Shown here in pieces: positions 32,401-44,400 of a DNA stretch of 64,000 bases. The position numbers were made by a program, and so were the translations under genes. The notes under the pieces were generated by a model. The model saw only the letters and a list, made by a program, of their open reading frames with translations, made no database searches and had not been told where the DNA came from. The stretch is from Anadara kagoshimensis (taxonomy: Eukaryota > Mollusca > Bivalvia > Arcoida > Arcidae), in NCBI GenBank assembly GCA_021292105.1, contig CM037860.1, positions 13,038,698-13,102,697 of the forward strand. Direction: 5' to 3'. How positions within the stretch are numbered: the first letter of the stretch is position 1; each line of letters starts with the position of its first letter.

Positions 32401-35400
32401 TGAGTTGATACCAGTGGGAATCAAAATATCCAAACATAACTGCATATTGGGGTTGCCTTTTCACAGAATCAATCTCAGCAGCCAGGTCTGCAAGATTATA
32501 CAGCCGTTTGTAGTCTTGGTTGGTAATTCTAGGGAATGTAGCAATGTTCCGCTTGAGGCTACTCTCAATCAGCTCTGGAGATCCAAACCGTTCTTCAAGT
32601 CGTTCCCAAACCAACTTAAGTGCTGTCACTGGATCTGCAGCATTACATTTCCGTATCGTGGCTGCTTGCCTTGAGGAGTCTGTACCAAGCCAACGTATAA
32701 GTAATCAAGCTCTTCCGACGGTGTAGCATCAAGCTCTGACATTACGGACTGGAACGTTAATTTCCACGCTAGATAAAATGTAGGATTGTCATCATACTTG
32801 GTAATCCTCGATAAAATAAGGTCTTTCTTCAGAAGGAACTTGGTGATGTCTGCAATAGGTTCACTCTTTCTGTCATCTGAAGACTGTCTGTTGTCATAAT
32901 GGCTGTTGGAACAATAGGGATTGTTGACAAGATGTGAAGATCTGGCAGCATTAGAACGTAGAGCAGGCTTTTCAAACAGGAAAGGTGAAGCATATGGATT
33001 CAATTGAGACTGCACTTCTGTAGGACCTTGAGGTGTCGAATCTAGCTGGAAGTTTGGCTTAGGCAACTGCAGTTGAGATGACGTAAAATGTGGCTTGAAA
33101 GTAGACCGAGCAGTAGTTGTCTGTGTCGGACAATGTTGACGAGGGAACTCATGTTGTTCAGATACATAGGTGTGTGTAATAACAGGTCGACTGGGTGTCT
33201 GAACCGGAAGTGGCTGTGCTATGGCTGGCTGTTGTTGAGTCATGTTGACATCAGCAGTTGACAAAGGTAAAACTGTCTTAAGTTGAGTTGTCACAACGGG
33301 GTCAGGGATGCAATCCTCCATACTGTTAGTTAATTCTAGCTCAGGATCTCTTAGGTGTGAAATTGCATCAGGTAGACTGTTGACATATTCTTGGGTTCTG
33401 GCATGTTGTTTACTAGACGTCACTGAACCAAGTTCTAATTTAACTGAAGTATTCTGGATGGCATCAATTTCTGCTTGTTTAATTTCAATGTCTTGTTCAA
33501 TCTTAAGAGCCTTCAACTTGGTTTCAAGTTCCACTTTCTGTCGGAGAATGTCAGCTTCTGCATTCAAAAACTTTTTCTTAATAACAGTGGCATCTAACTT
33601 GGCTTGTTTACGTTCGACACTGGATATTTTAGATCTTGAAGATGAAGATTTTGTTGAGCGACCATCTTTGCTTTTAGGTGGGGGGTTCAGCAATAAGTTC
33701 AGTCTTTTGAATGCCATGTCAACTTTACAATCCACTGTTCCCTTGATCAACTTGTGGGCTGCTTCTTCGCCATCACTTTCTGTGGTCCGCACTGTTCGCA
33801 AGTAATCAACAAAGTTCGTGGAAAGTTCACAGTATGCTCTGTAGCACGAATCAATCATCTTGTGCACTGACAAAAGCGCATCTGAATCAGTCTTAACTTC
33901 ATCAATGTGTGAGATGCCTGCATTGAGATCATTTTTAACCTCACGCAGCTGGCTGGCATACTTACTGACTCGAGACTGGAACTCGTCCTTGGCAGGACTG
34001 GTCAGTATGCGTTGTCTGGAAGACCTTCTAACTTCAGGTTCTGTTGATGAATGGATACTCATCATGAAAAGCAGCTGAACTTCTGTGATAATTCTGAAGC
34101 TGGATGTCGATAAATCTCACTGGGCTGGAGCTGGACGTCAAGATATATCATTGGTCTAGAGCTGGACACTAAGCCTTCTTACTGGGCAGGAGCTTGACAC
34201 CAAGATTTATCACTGGGCAGGAACTGGACACCAAGATTTCTCACTATGCAGTCAAACAAAGTTTAGATATAAAATTGTTTTATTGCCTCCTCGAACAGAT
34301 TGTAAATCTGCGGGTAAATCAGAGGGTGAGAAACTACAAATACAAAAATCACAGAAAATACAATAAAATACAACATGAAATACATGTACAGTAGTATAAA
34401 ATACAACCTGAAATCGGAGACATAAAATGCACATGAAATACACATTTCCGTTAATAATGCAAAAATTACAAGAGAAAACAAATCAACAAATTATAGAATG
34501 TCATATTCAAAACAGTAGTGTAGCCCATTAAAAATGTCCCATAGAAATTCAACTGTATGTATACGATAAATGTTCATGTCAAATTTCGCGGGAAATAAAA
34601 AGTAAACAAACATGTACTTTTAAAGGGAATAAACGATAAGTTACAAAATCATGATTTCAGTCCGTAATTTTCACGATCAGATAAATGCTCAATATGTTCT
34701 TGTATAATATACAGCGATAAACTCACTCTTTGAGGCGTCTAACTTGCCGGAAAATATCAAAACTTCAGCTGGAGGCATAACGCGGCACAACACATTTTTT
34801 CATGACGTAATACACTAATAACAGAAATGGAAAACGTATAGACCAGAATCCGGCAACATCACACTGACTGTCTGAGTCTCAGGGTTCAATTTCACAATTA
34901 AAGGGTTCACTGTAAATTACTGACAATGAATCATTAATAAAAAGCTGTCCCATAACAACTACATGTATTGATATTCAGAACAGCCACACTGTTCTACAAC
35001 AACAATTGATACTCGAAACAGTCACACTGATCTACAACAACTGATGTTCAGAACAGTCACACTGTTCTACAACAACAATTGATATCTGAAACAGCCATAC
35101 TGTCCCACAACAACTGGTGTTCAGAACAGTCGCATGTTCCATAATAACAGCATATGTTTAGAACACTCACACTGTTCTACAACAACAACTGATGTTCAGA
35201 ACAGTCACACTGTTCTACAACAGATGATGTTTTGAACAGTCACACTGTTCCACAACAACAACTGATGTATAGAACAGCCACATTGCTCTACAACAACAGA
35301 TGATGTTTAGAACAGTCACATTGCAGGGATTTATCAAGGGCCTATTTAGGGCCGAAATTCGGCCCCATTCCCAATGGAAAAAACATAGATTTTTCCCCAA

Positions 35401-38400
35401 AATCATCTGAGAAAATTCCCTATTAGAAAATTGTGTTGTTTTTAAATGAAAACGAGAGCAAATTTTGAAAAAAAACCCAATCACATAACAGCAAGTATTA
35501 CACAAAGTGCCGCAAGACGGAGGATGCAAAATCAAATAAAAAGATTCTAGAAATGACACCTGCAAAGCAAGATGAAAATACCACTTCTACATCAAAGGCT
35601 TCCAAGACTGTAAGTAAACCGACTTCTGACATAGATATTGAAAGTAAACTGGCAAAATCCGATGATGTCGAAGTTTTCCCAAAATGAGCAAAAAGTTGAT
35701 AGTTTTTCCCAATTTTTAGTTTAGGGCCTTTTCCCAAAAGACCCTGATAAATACCTGCATTGTTCCACAACAATTGATGTTCAGATCAGTCATGCTGTCC
35801 CATATCAACAATTGATGTTCAGAACAGACACATTGTTCCACAATAACTTATATTCAGAACAGTCACACTGTTCAACAACAAAATCTATTGTTCAGAACAT
35901 TAACCATGTCCGACAGATAGATAGTATAACACTGGAATAGAGAATTCTAGTAAATTTTTATATATATAAATGTTTAGGTATGTTTGTCACATTATTTGAT
36001 GTGTTTGTATTTACATATATTAGTAGAAAAGCCATTTTGTATTTCCATACTGTCCAGTTCTCAAGATAAAAAATCAGATAATGACTTGCATCAGGTTATA
36101 AAGTGTGACTATTAAAAGATTACCGGTAATGATAGATAGGTTACTTGATTACGGTAGTATGAATTTCTAGGATATGGAGATGGGGAAAATTGTAGAATTG
36201 AAAAATTTTAGCCTTTTAATATATTATACGTTATATGTGTTACAAATTGGACATGAACTGGTAAGTTTGTTTTTGAATATATTAATGTGTTTTGATTTCT
36301 ATTACAGCTGGTGTTACTGTTTTGTGTTTTGATTTCTATTACAGCTGGTGTTACTGTTTTGTGTTTTGTTTTCTATTACAGCTGGTGTTACTGTTTTGTG
36401 TTTTGTTTTCTATTACAGCTGGTGTTACTGTTTTGTGTTTTGTTTTCTATTACAGCTGGTGTTACTGTTTTGTGTTTTGTTTTCTATTACAGCTGGTGTT
36501 ACTATTTTGTGTTTTGTTTTCTATTACAGCTGGTGTTACTGTTTTGTGTTTTGTTTTCTATTACAGCTGGTGTTACTGTTTTGTGTTTTGATTTCTATTA
36601 CAGCTGGTGTTACTGTTTTGTGTTTTGTTTTCTATTACAGCTGATGTTACTGTTTTGTGTTTTGTTTTCTATTACAGCTGGTGTTACTGTTTTGTGTTTT
36701 GTTTTCTATTACAGCTGGTGTTACTGTTTTGTGTTTTGTTTTCTATTACAGCTGGTGTTACTGTTTTGTGTTTTGTTTTCTATTACAGCTGGTGTTACTG
36801 TTTTGTGTTTTGTTTTCTATTACAGCTGGTGTTACTATTTTGTGTTTTGTTTTCTATTACAGCTGGTGTTACTGTTTTATGTTTTGATTTCTATTACAGC
36901 TGGTGTTACTGTTTTGTGTTTTGTTTTTTTTCTATTACAGCTGGTGTTACTATTTTGTGTTTTGTTTTCTATTACAGCTGGTGTTACTATTTTGTGTTTT
37001 GTTTTCTATTACAGCTGGTGTTACTATTTTGTGTTTTGTTTTCTATTACAGCTGGTGTTACTATTATGTGTTTTGTTTTCTATTACAGCTGGTGTTACTG
37101 TTTTGTGTTTTGTATTCTATTACAGCTGGTGTTACTGTTTTGTGTTTTGATTTCTATTACAGCTGGTGTTACTGTTTTGTGTTTTGTTTTCTATTACAGC
37201 TGGTGTTACTGTTTTGTGTTTTGTTTTCTATTACAGCTGGTGTTACTGTTTTGTGTTTTGATTTCTATTACAGCTGGTGTTACTGTTTTGTGTTTTGATT
37301 TCTATTACAGCTGGTGTTACTGTTTTGTTTTGATTTCTATTACAGCTGGTGTTACTGTTTTGTGTTTTGTTTTCTATTACAGCTGGTGTTACTGTTTTGT
37401 GTTTTGATTTCTATTACACCTGGTGTTACTGTTTTGTGTTTTGTTTTCTATTACAGCTGATGTTACTGTTTTGTGTTTTGTTTTCTATTACAGCTGGTGT
37501 TATTATTTTGTGTTTTGTTTTCTATTACAGCTGGTGTTACTGTTTTGTGTTTTGTTTTCTATTACAGCTGGTGTTACTGTTTTGTGTTTTGTTTTCTACT
37601 ACAGCTGGTGTTACTGTTTTGTGTTTTGTTTTCTATTACAGCTGGTGTTACTGTTTTGTGTTTTGTTTTCTATTACAGCTGGTGTTACTGTTTTATGTTT
37701 TGATTTCTATTACAGCTGGTGTTACTGTTTTGTGTTTTGTTTTCTATTACAGCTGGTGTTACTATTTTGTGTTTTGTTTTCTATTACAGCTGGTGTTACT
37801 GTTTTGTGTTTTGTTTTCTATTACAGCTGGTGTTACTGTTTTGTGTTTTGTTTTCTATTACAGCTGGTGTTACTGTTTTGTGTTTTGTTTTCTATTACAG
37901 CTGGTGTTACTGTTTTGTGTTTTGTTTTCTATTACAGCTGGTGTTACTGTTTTGTGTTTTGTTTTCTATTACAGCTGGTGTTACTGTTTTATGTTTTGAT
38001 TTCTATTACAGCTGGTGTTACTGTTTTGTGTTTTGTTTTCTATTACAGCTGGTGTTACTATTTTGTGTTTTGTTTTCTATTACAGCTGGTGTTACTGTTT
38101 TGTGTTTTGTTTTCTATTACAGCTGGTGTTACTATTTTGTGTTTTGTTTTCTATTACAGCTGGTGTTACTATTATGTGTTTTGTTTTCTATTACAGCTGG
38201 TGTTACTGTTTTGTGTTTTGTTTTCTATTACAGCTGGTGTTACTGTTTTGTGTTTTGTTTTCTATTACAGCTGGTGTTACTGTTTTGTGTTTTGTTTTCT
38301 ATTACAGCTGGTGTTACTGTTTTGTGTTTTGTTTTCTATTACAGCTGGTGTTACTGTTTTGTGTTTTGTTTTCTATTACAGCTGGTGTTACTGTTTTGTG

Positions 38401-41400
38401 TTTTGTTTTCTATTACAGCTGGTGTTACTGTTTTATGTTTTGATTTCTATTACAGCTGGTGTTACTGTTTTGTGTTTTGTTTTCTATTACAGCTGGTGTT
38501 ACTATTTTGTGTTTTGTTTTCTATTACAGCTGGTGTTACTGTTTTGTGTTTTGTTTTCTATTACAGCTGGTGTTACTATTTTGTGTTTTGTTTTCTATTA
38601 CAGCTGGTGTTACTATTATGTGTTTTGTTTTCTATTACAGCTGGTGTTACTGTTTTGTGTTTTGTTTTCTATTACAGCTGGTGTTACTGTTTTGTGTTTT
38701 GATTTCTATTACAGCTGGTGTTACTATTTTGTGTTTTGTTTTCTATTACAGCTGGTGTTACTGTTTTGTGTTTTGTTTTCTATTACAGCTGGTGTTACTG
38801 TTTTGTGTTTTGATTTCTATTACAGCTGGTGTTACTGTTTTGTGTTTTGATTTCTATTACAGCTGGTGTTACTGTTTTGTGTTTTGTTTTCTATTACAGC
38901 TGGTGTTACTGTTTTGTGTTTTGATTTCTATTACAGCTGGTGTTACTGTTTTGTGTTTTGTTTTCTATTACAGCTGGTGTTACTGTTTTGTGTTTTGTTT
39001 TCTATTACAGCTGGTGTTACTGTTTTGTGTTTTGTTTTCTATTACAGCTGGTGTTACTGTTTTGTGTTTTGATTTCTATTACAACTGGTGTTACTGTTTT
39101 GTGTTCTGTTTTCTATTACAGCTGGTGTTACTGTTTTGTGTTTTGTTTTCTATTACAGCTGGTGTTACTGTTTTGTGTTTTGTTTTCTATTACAGCTGGT
39201 GTTACTATTTTGTGTTTTGTTTTCTATTACAGCTGGTGTTACTGTTTTGTGTTTTGTTTTCTATTACAGCCGGTGTTACTGTTTTGTGTTTTGATTTCTA
39301 TTACAGCTGGTGTTACTGTTTTGTGTTTTGATTTCTTTTACAGCTGGTGTTACTGTTTTGTGTTTTGTTTTCTATTACAGCTGGTGTTACTGTTTTGTGT
39401 TTTGATTTCTATTACAGCTGGTGTTACTGTTTTGTGTTTTGATTTCTTTTACAGCTGGTGTTACTGTTTTGTGTTTTGTTTTCTATTACAGCTGGTGTTA
39501 CTGTTTTGTGTTTTGTTTTCTATTACAGCTGGTGTTACTGTTTTGTGTTTTGTTTTCTATTACAGCTGGTGTTACTGTTTTGTGTTTTGTTTTCTATTAC
39601 AGCTGGTGTTACTGTTTTGTGTTTTGATTTCTTTTACAGCTGGTGTTACTGTTTTGTGTTTTGTTTTCTATTACAGCTGGTGTTACTGTTTTGTGTTTTG
39701 TTTTCTATTACAGCTGGTGTTACTGTTTTATGTTTTGATTTCTATTACAGCTGGTGTTACTGTTTTGTGTTTTGATTTCTTTTACAGCTGGTGTTACTGT
39801 TTTGTGTTTTGTTTTCTATTACAGCTGGTGTTACTGTTTTGTGTTTTGTTTTCTATTACAGCTGGTGTTACTATTTTGTGTTTTGTTTTCTATTACAGCT
39901 GGTGTTACTGTTTTGTGTTTTGTTTTCTATTACAGCTGGTGTTACTGTTTTGTGTTTTGTTTTCTACTACAGCTGGTGTTACTGTTTTGTGTTTTGTTTT
40001 CTATTACAGCTGGTGTTACTGTTTTGTGTTTTGTTTTCTATTACAGCTGGTGTTACTGTTTTATGTTTTGATTTCTATTACAGCTGGTGTTACTGTTTTG
40101 TGTTTTGTTTTCTATTACAGCTGGTGTTACTATTTTGTGTTTTGTTTTCTATTGCAGCTGGTGTTACTGTTTTGTGTTTTGTTTTCTATTACAGCTGGTG
40201 TTACTGTTTTGTGTTTTGTTTTCTATTACAGCTGGTGTTACTGTTTTGTGTTTTGTTTTCTATTACAGCTGGTGTTACTGTTTTGTGTTTTGTTTTCTAT
40301 TACAGCTGGTGTTACTGTTTTGTGTTTTGTTTTCTATTACAGCTGGTGTTACTGTTTTATGTTTTGATTTCTATTACAGCTGGTGTTACTGTTTTGTGTT
40401 TTGTTTTCTATTACAGCTGGTGTTACTATTTTGTGTTTTGTTTTCTATTACAGCTGGTGTTACTGTTTTGTGTTTTGTTTTCTATTACAGCTGGTGTTAC
40501 TATTTTGTGTTTTGTTTTCTATTACAGCTGGTGTTACTATTATGTGTTTTGTTTTCTATTACAGCTGGTGTTACTGTTTTGTGTTTTGTTTTCTATTACA
40601 GCTGGTGTTACTGTTTTGTGTTTTGTTTTCTATTACAGCTGGTGTTACTGTTTTGTGTTTTGTTTTCTATTACAGCTGGTGTTACTGTTTTGTGTTTTGT
40701 TTTCTATTACAGCTGGTGTTACTGTTTTGTGTTTTGTTTTCTATTACAGCTGGTGTTACTGTTTTGTGTTTTGTTTTCTATTATAGCTGGTGTTACTGTT
40801 TTGTGTTTTGTTTTCTATTACAGCTGGTGTTACTGTTTTGTGTTTTGATTTCTATTACAGCTGGTGTTACTGTTTTGTGTTTTGTTTTCTATTACAGCTG
40901 GTGTTACTGTTTTGTGTTTTGTTTTCTATTACAGCTGGTGTTACTGTTTTATGTTTTGATTTCTATTACAGCTGGTGTTACTGTTTTGTGTTTTGTTTTT
41001 TTTCTATTACAGCTGGTGTTACTATTTTGTGTTTTATTTTCTATTACAGCTGGTGTTACTATTTTGTGTTTTGTTTTCTATTACAGCTGGTGTTACTATT
41101 TTGTGTTTTGTTTTCTATTACAGCTGGTGTTACTATTATGTGTTTTGTTTTCTATTACAGCTGGTGTTACTGTTTTGTGTTTTGTATTCTATTACAGCTG
41201 GTGTTACTGTTTTGTGTTTTGATTTCTATTACAGCTGGTGTTACTGTTTTGTGTTTTGTTTTCTATTACAGCTGGTGTTACTGTTTTGTGTTTTGTTTTC
41301 TATTACAGCTGGTGTTACTGTTTTGTGTTTTGATTTCTATTACAGCTGGTGTTACTGTTTTGTGTTTTGATTTCTATTACAGCTGGTGTTACTGTTTTGT

Positions 41401-44400
41401 GTTTTGATTTCTATTACAGCTGGTGTTACTGTTTTGTGTTTTGTTTTCTATTACAGCTGGTGTTACTGTTTTGTGTTTTGATTTCTATTACACCTGGTGT
41501 TACTGTTTTGTGTTTTGTTTTCTATTACAGCTGATGTTACTGTTTTGTGTTTTGTTTTCTATTACAGCTGGTGTTATTATTTTGTGTTTTGTTTTCTATT
41601 ACAGCTGGTGTTACTGTTTTGTGTTTTGTTTTCTATTACAGCTGGTGTTACTGTTTTGTGTTTTGTTTTCTACTACAGCTGGTGTTACTGTTTTGTGTTT
41701 TGTTTTCTATTACAGCTGGTGTTACTGTTTTGTGTTTTGTTTTCTATTACAGCTGGTGTTACTGTTTTATGTTTTGATTTCTATTACAGCTGGTGTTACT
41801 GTTTTGTGTTTTGTTTTCTATTACAGCTGGTGTTACTATTTTGTGTTTTGTTTTCTATTACAGCTGGTGTTACTGTTTTGTGTTTTGTTTTCTATTACAG
41901 CTGGTGTTACTGTTTTGTGTTTTGTTTTCTATTACAGCTGGTGTTACTGTTTTGTGTTTTGTTTTCTATTACAGCTGGTGTTACTGTTTTGTGTTTTGTT
42001 TTCTATTACAGCTGGTGTTACTGTTTTGTGTTTTGTTTTCTATTACAGCTGGTGTTACTGTTTTATGTTTTGATTTCTATTACAGCTGGTGTTACTGTTT
42101 TGTGTTTTGTTTTCTATTACAGCTGGTGTTACTATTTTGTGTTTTGTTTTCTATTACAGCTGGTGTTACTGTTTTGTGTTTTGTTTTCTATTACAGCTGG
42201 TGTTACTATTTTGTGTTTTGTTTTCTATTACAGCTGGTGTTACTATTATGTGTTTTGTTTTCTATTACAGCTGGTGTTACTGTTTTGTGTTTTGTTTTCT
42301 ATTACAGCTGGTGTTACTGTTTTGTGTTTTGTTTTCTATTACAGCTGGTGTTACTGTTTTGTGTTTTGTTTTCTATTACAGCTGGTGTTACTGTTTTGTG
42401 TTTTGTTTTCTATTACAGCTGGTGTTACTGTTTTGTGTTTTGTTTTCTATTACAGCTGGTGTTACTGTTTTGTGTTTTGTTTTCTATTACAGCTGGTGTT
42501 ACTGTTTTATGTTTTGATTTCTATTACAGCTGGTGTTACTGTTTTGTGTTTTGTTTTCTATTACAGCTGGTGTTACTATTTTGTGTTTTGTTTTCTATTA
42601 CAGCTGGTGTTACTGTTTTGTGTTTTGTTTTCTATTACAGCTGGTGTTACTATTTTGTGTTTTGTTTTCTATTACAGCTGGTGTTACTATTATGTGTTTT
42701 GTTTTCTATTACAGCTGGTGTTACTGTTTTGTGTTTTGTTTTCTATTACAGCTGGTGTTACTGTTTTGTGTTTTGATTTCTATTACAGCTGGTGTTACTA
42801 TTTTGTGTTTTGTTTTCTATTACAGCTGGTGTTACTGTTTTGTGTTTTGTTTTATTACAGCTGGTGTTACTGTTTTGTGTTTTGATTTCTATTACAGCTG
42901 GTGTTACTGTTTTGTGTTTTGATTTCTATTACAGCTGGTGTTACTGTTTTGTGTTTTGATTTCTATTACAGCTGGTGTTACTGTTTTGTGTTTTGTTTTC
43001 TATTACAGCTGGTGTTACTGTTTTGTGTTTTGATTTCTATTACAGCTGGTGTTACTGTTTTGTGTTTTGTTTTCTATTACAGCTGGTGTTACTGTTTTGT
43101 GTTTTGTTTTCTATTACAGCTGGTGTTACTGTTTTGTGTTTTGTTTTCTATTACAGCTGGTGTTACTGTTTTGTGTTTTGATTTCTATTACAACTGGTGT
43201 TACTGTTTTGTGTTCTGTTTTCTATTACAGCTGGTGTTACTGTTTTGTGTTTTGTTTTCTATTACAGCTGGTGTTACTGTTTTGTGTTTTGTTTTCTATT
43301 ACAGCTGGTGTTACTATTTTGTGTTTTGTTTTCTATTACAGCTGGTGTTACTGTTTTGTGTTTTGTTTTCTATTACAGCCGGTGTTACTGTTTTGTGTTT
43401 TGATTTCTATTACAGCTGGTGTTACTGTTTTGTGTTTTGATTTCTTTTACAGCTGGTGTTACTGTTTTGTGTTTTGTTTTCTATTACAGCTGGTGTTACT
43501 GTTTTGTGTTTTGATTTCTATTACAGCTGGTGTTACTGTTTTGTGTTTTGATTTCTTTTACAGCTGGTGTTACTGTTTTGTGTTTTGTTTTCTATTACAG
43601 CTGGTGTTACTGTTTTGTGTTTTGTTTTCTATTACAGCTGGTGTTACTGTTTTGTGTTTTGTTTTCTATTACAGCTGGTGTTACTGTTTTGTGTTTTGTT
43701 TTCTATTACAGCTGGTGTTACTGTTTTGTGTTTTGATTTCTTTTACAGCTGGTGTTACTGTTTTGTGTTTTGTTTTCTATTACAGCTGGTGTTACTGTTT
43801 TGTGTTTTGTTTTCTATTACAGCTGGTGTTACTGTTTTATGTTTTGATTTCTATTACAGCTGGTGTTACTGTTTTGTGTTTTGATTTCTTTTACAGCTGG
43901 TGTTACTGTTTTGTGTTTTGTTTTCTATTACAGCTGGTGTTACTGTTTTGTGTTTTGTTTTCTATTACAGCTGGTGTTACTATTTTGTGTTTTGTTTTCT
44001 ATTACAGCTGGTGTTACTGTTTTGTGTTTTGTTTTCTATTACAGCTGGTGTTACTGTTTTGTGTTTTGTTTTCTACTACAGCTGGTGTTACTGTTTTGTG
44101 TTTTGTTTTCTATTACAGCTGGTGTTACTGTTTTGTGTTTTTTTTCTATTACAGCTGGTGTTACTGTTTTATGTTTTGATTTCTATTACAGCTGGTGTTA
44201 CTGTTTTGTGTTTTGTTTTCTATTACAGCTGGTGTTACTATTTTGTGTTTTGTTTTCTATTGCAGCTGGTGTTACTGTTTTGTGTTTTGTTTTCTATTAC
44301 AGCTGGTGTTACTGTTTTGTGTTTTGTTTTCTATTACAGCTGGTGTTACTGTTTTGTGTTTTGTTTTCTATTACAGCTGGTGTTACTGTTTTGTGTTTTG

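Larger units (their letters stand above)
26675..34864 (-). mobile_element. BEL/Pao LTR retrotransposon, antisense in LMBRD1 intron 1
   Basis: An 8.2-kb element: 5' LTR (34246-34864), gag, protease, reverse transcriptase/RNase H, integrase, polypurine tract and 3' LTR (26675-27290). The order and motifs (DUF1759-like gag, YVDD reverse transcriptase, HHCC-DDE integrase) identify the BEL/Pao superfamily. The LTRs differ by fewer than about ten small changes, mostly 1-bp indels, so insertion is recent. The coding part is spread over at least eight ORFs in shifting frames, so this copy as given cannot make one polyprotein. Short ~36-bp repeats (CTGGGCAGGAACTGGACACC-like) fill the leader beside the 5' LTR. 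Confidence 0.92.
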
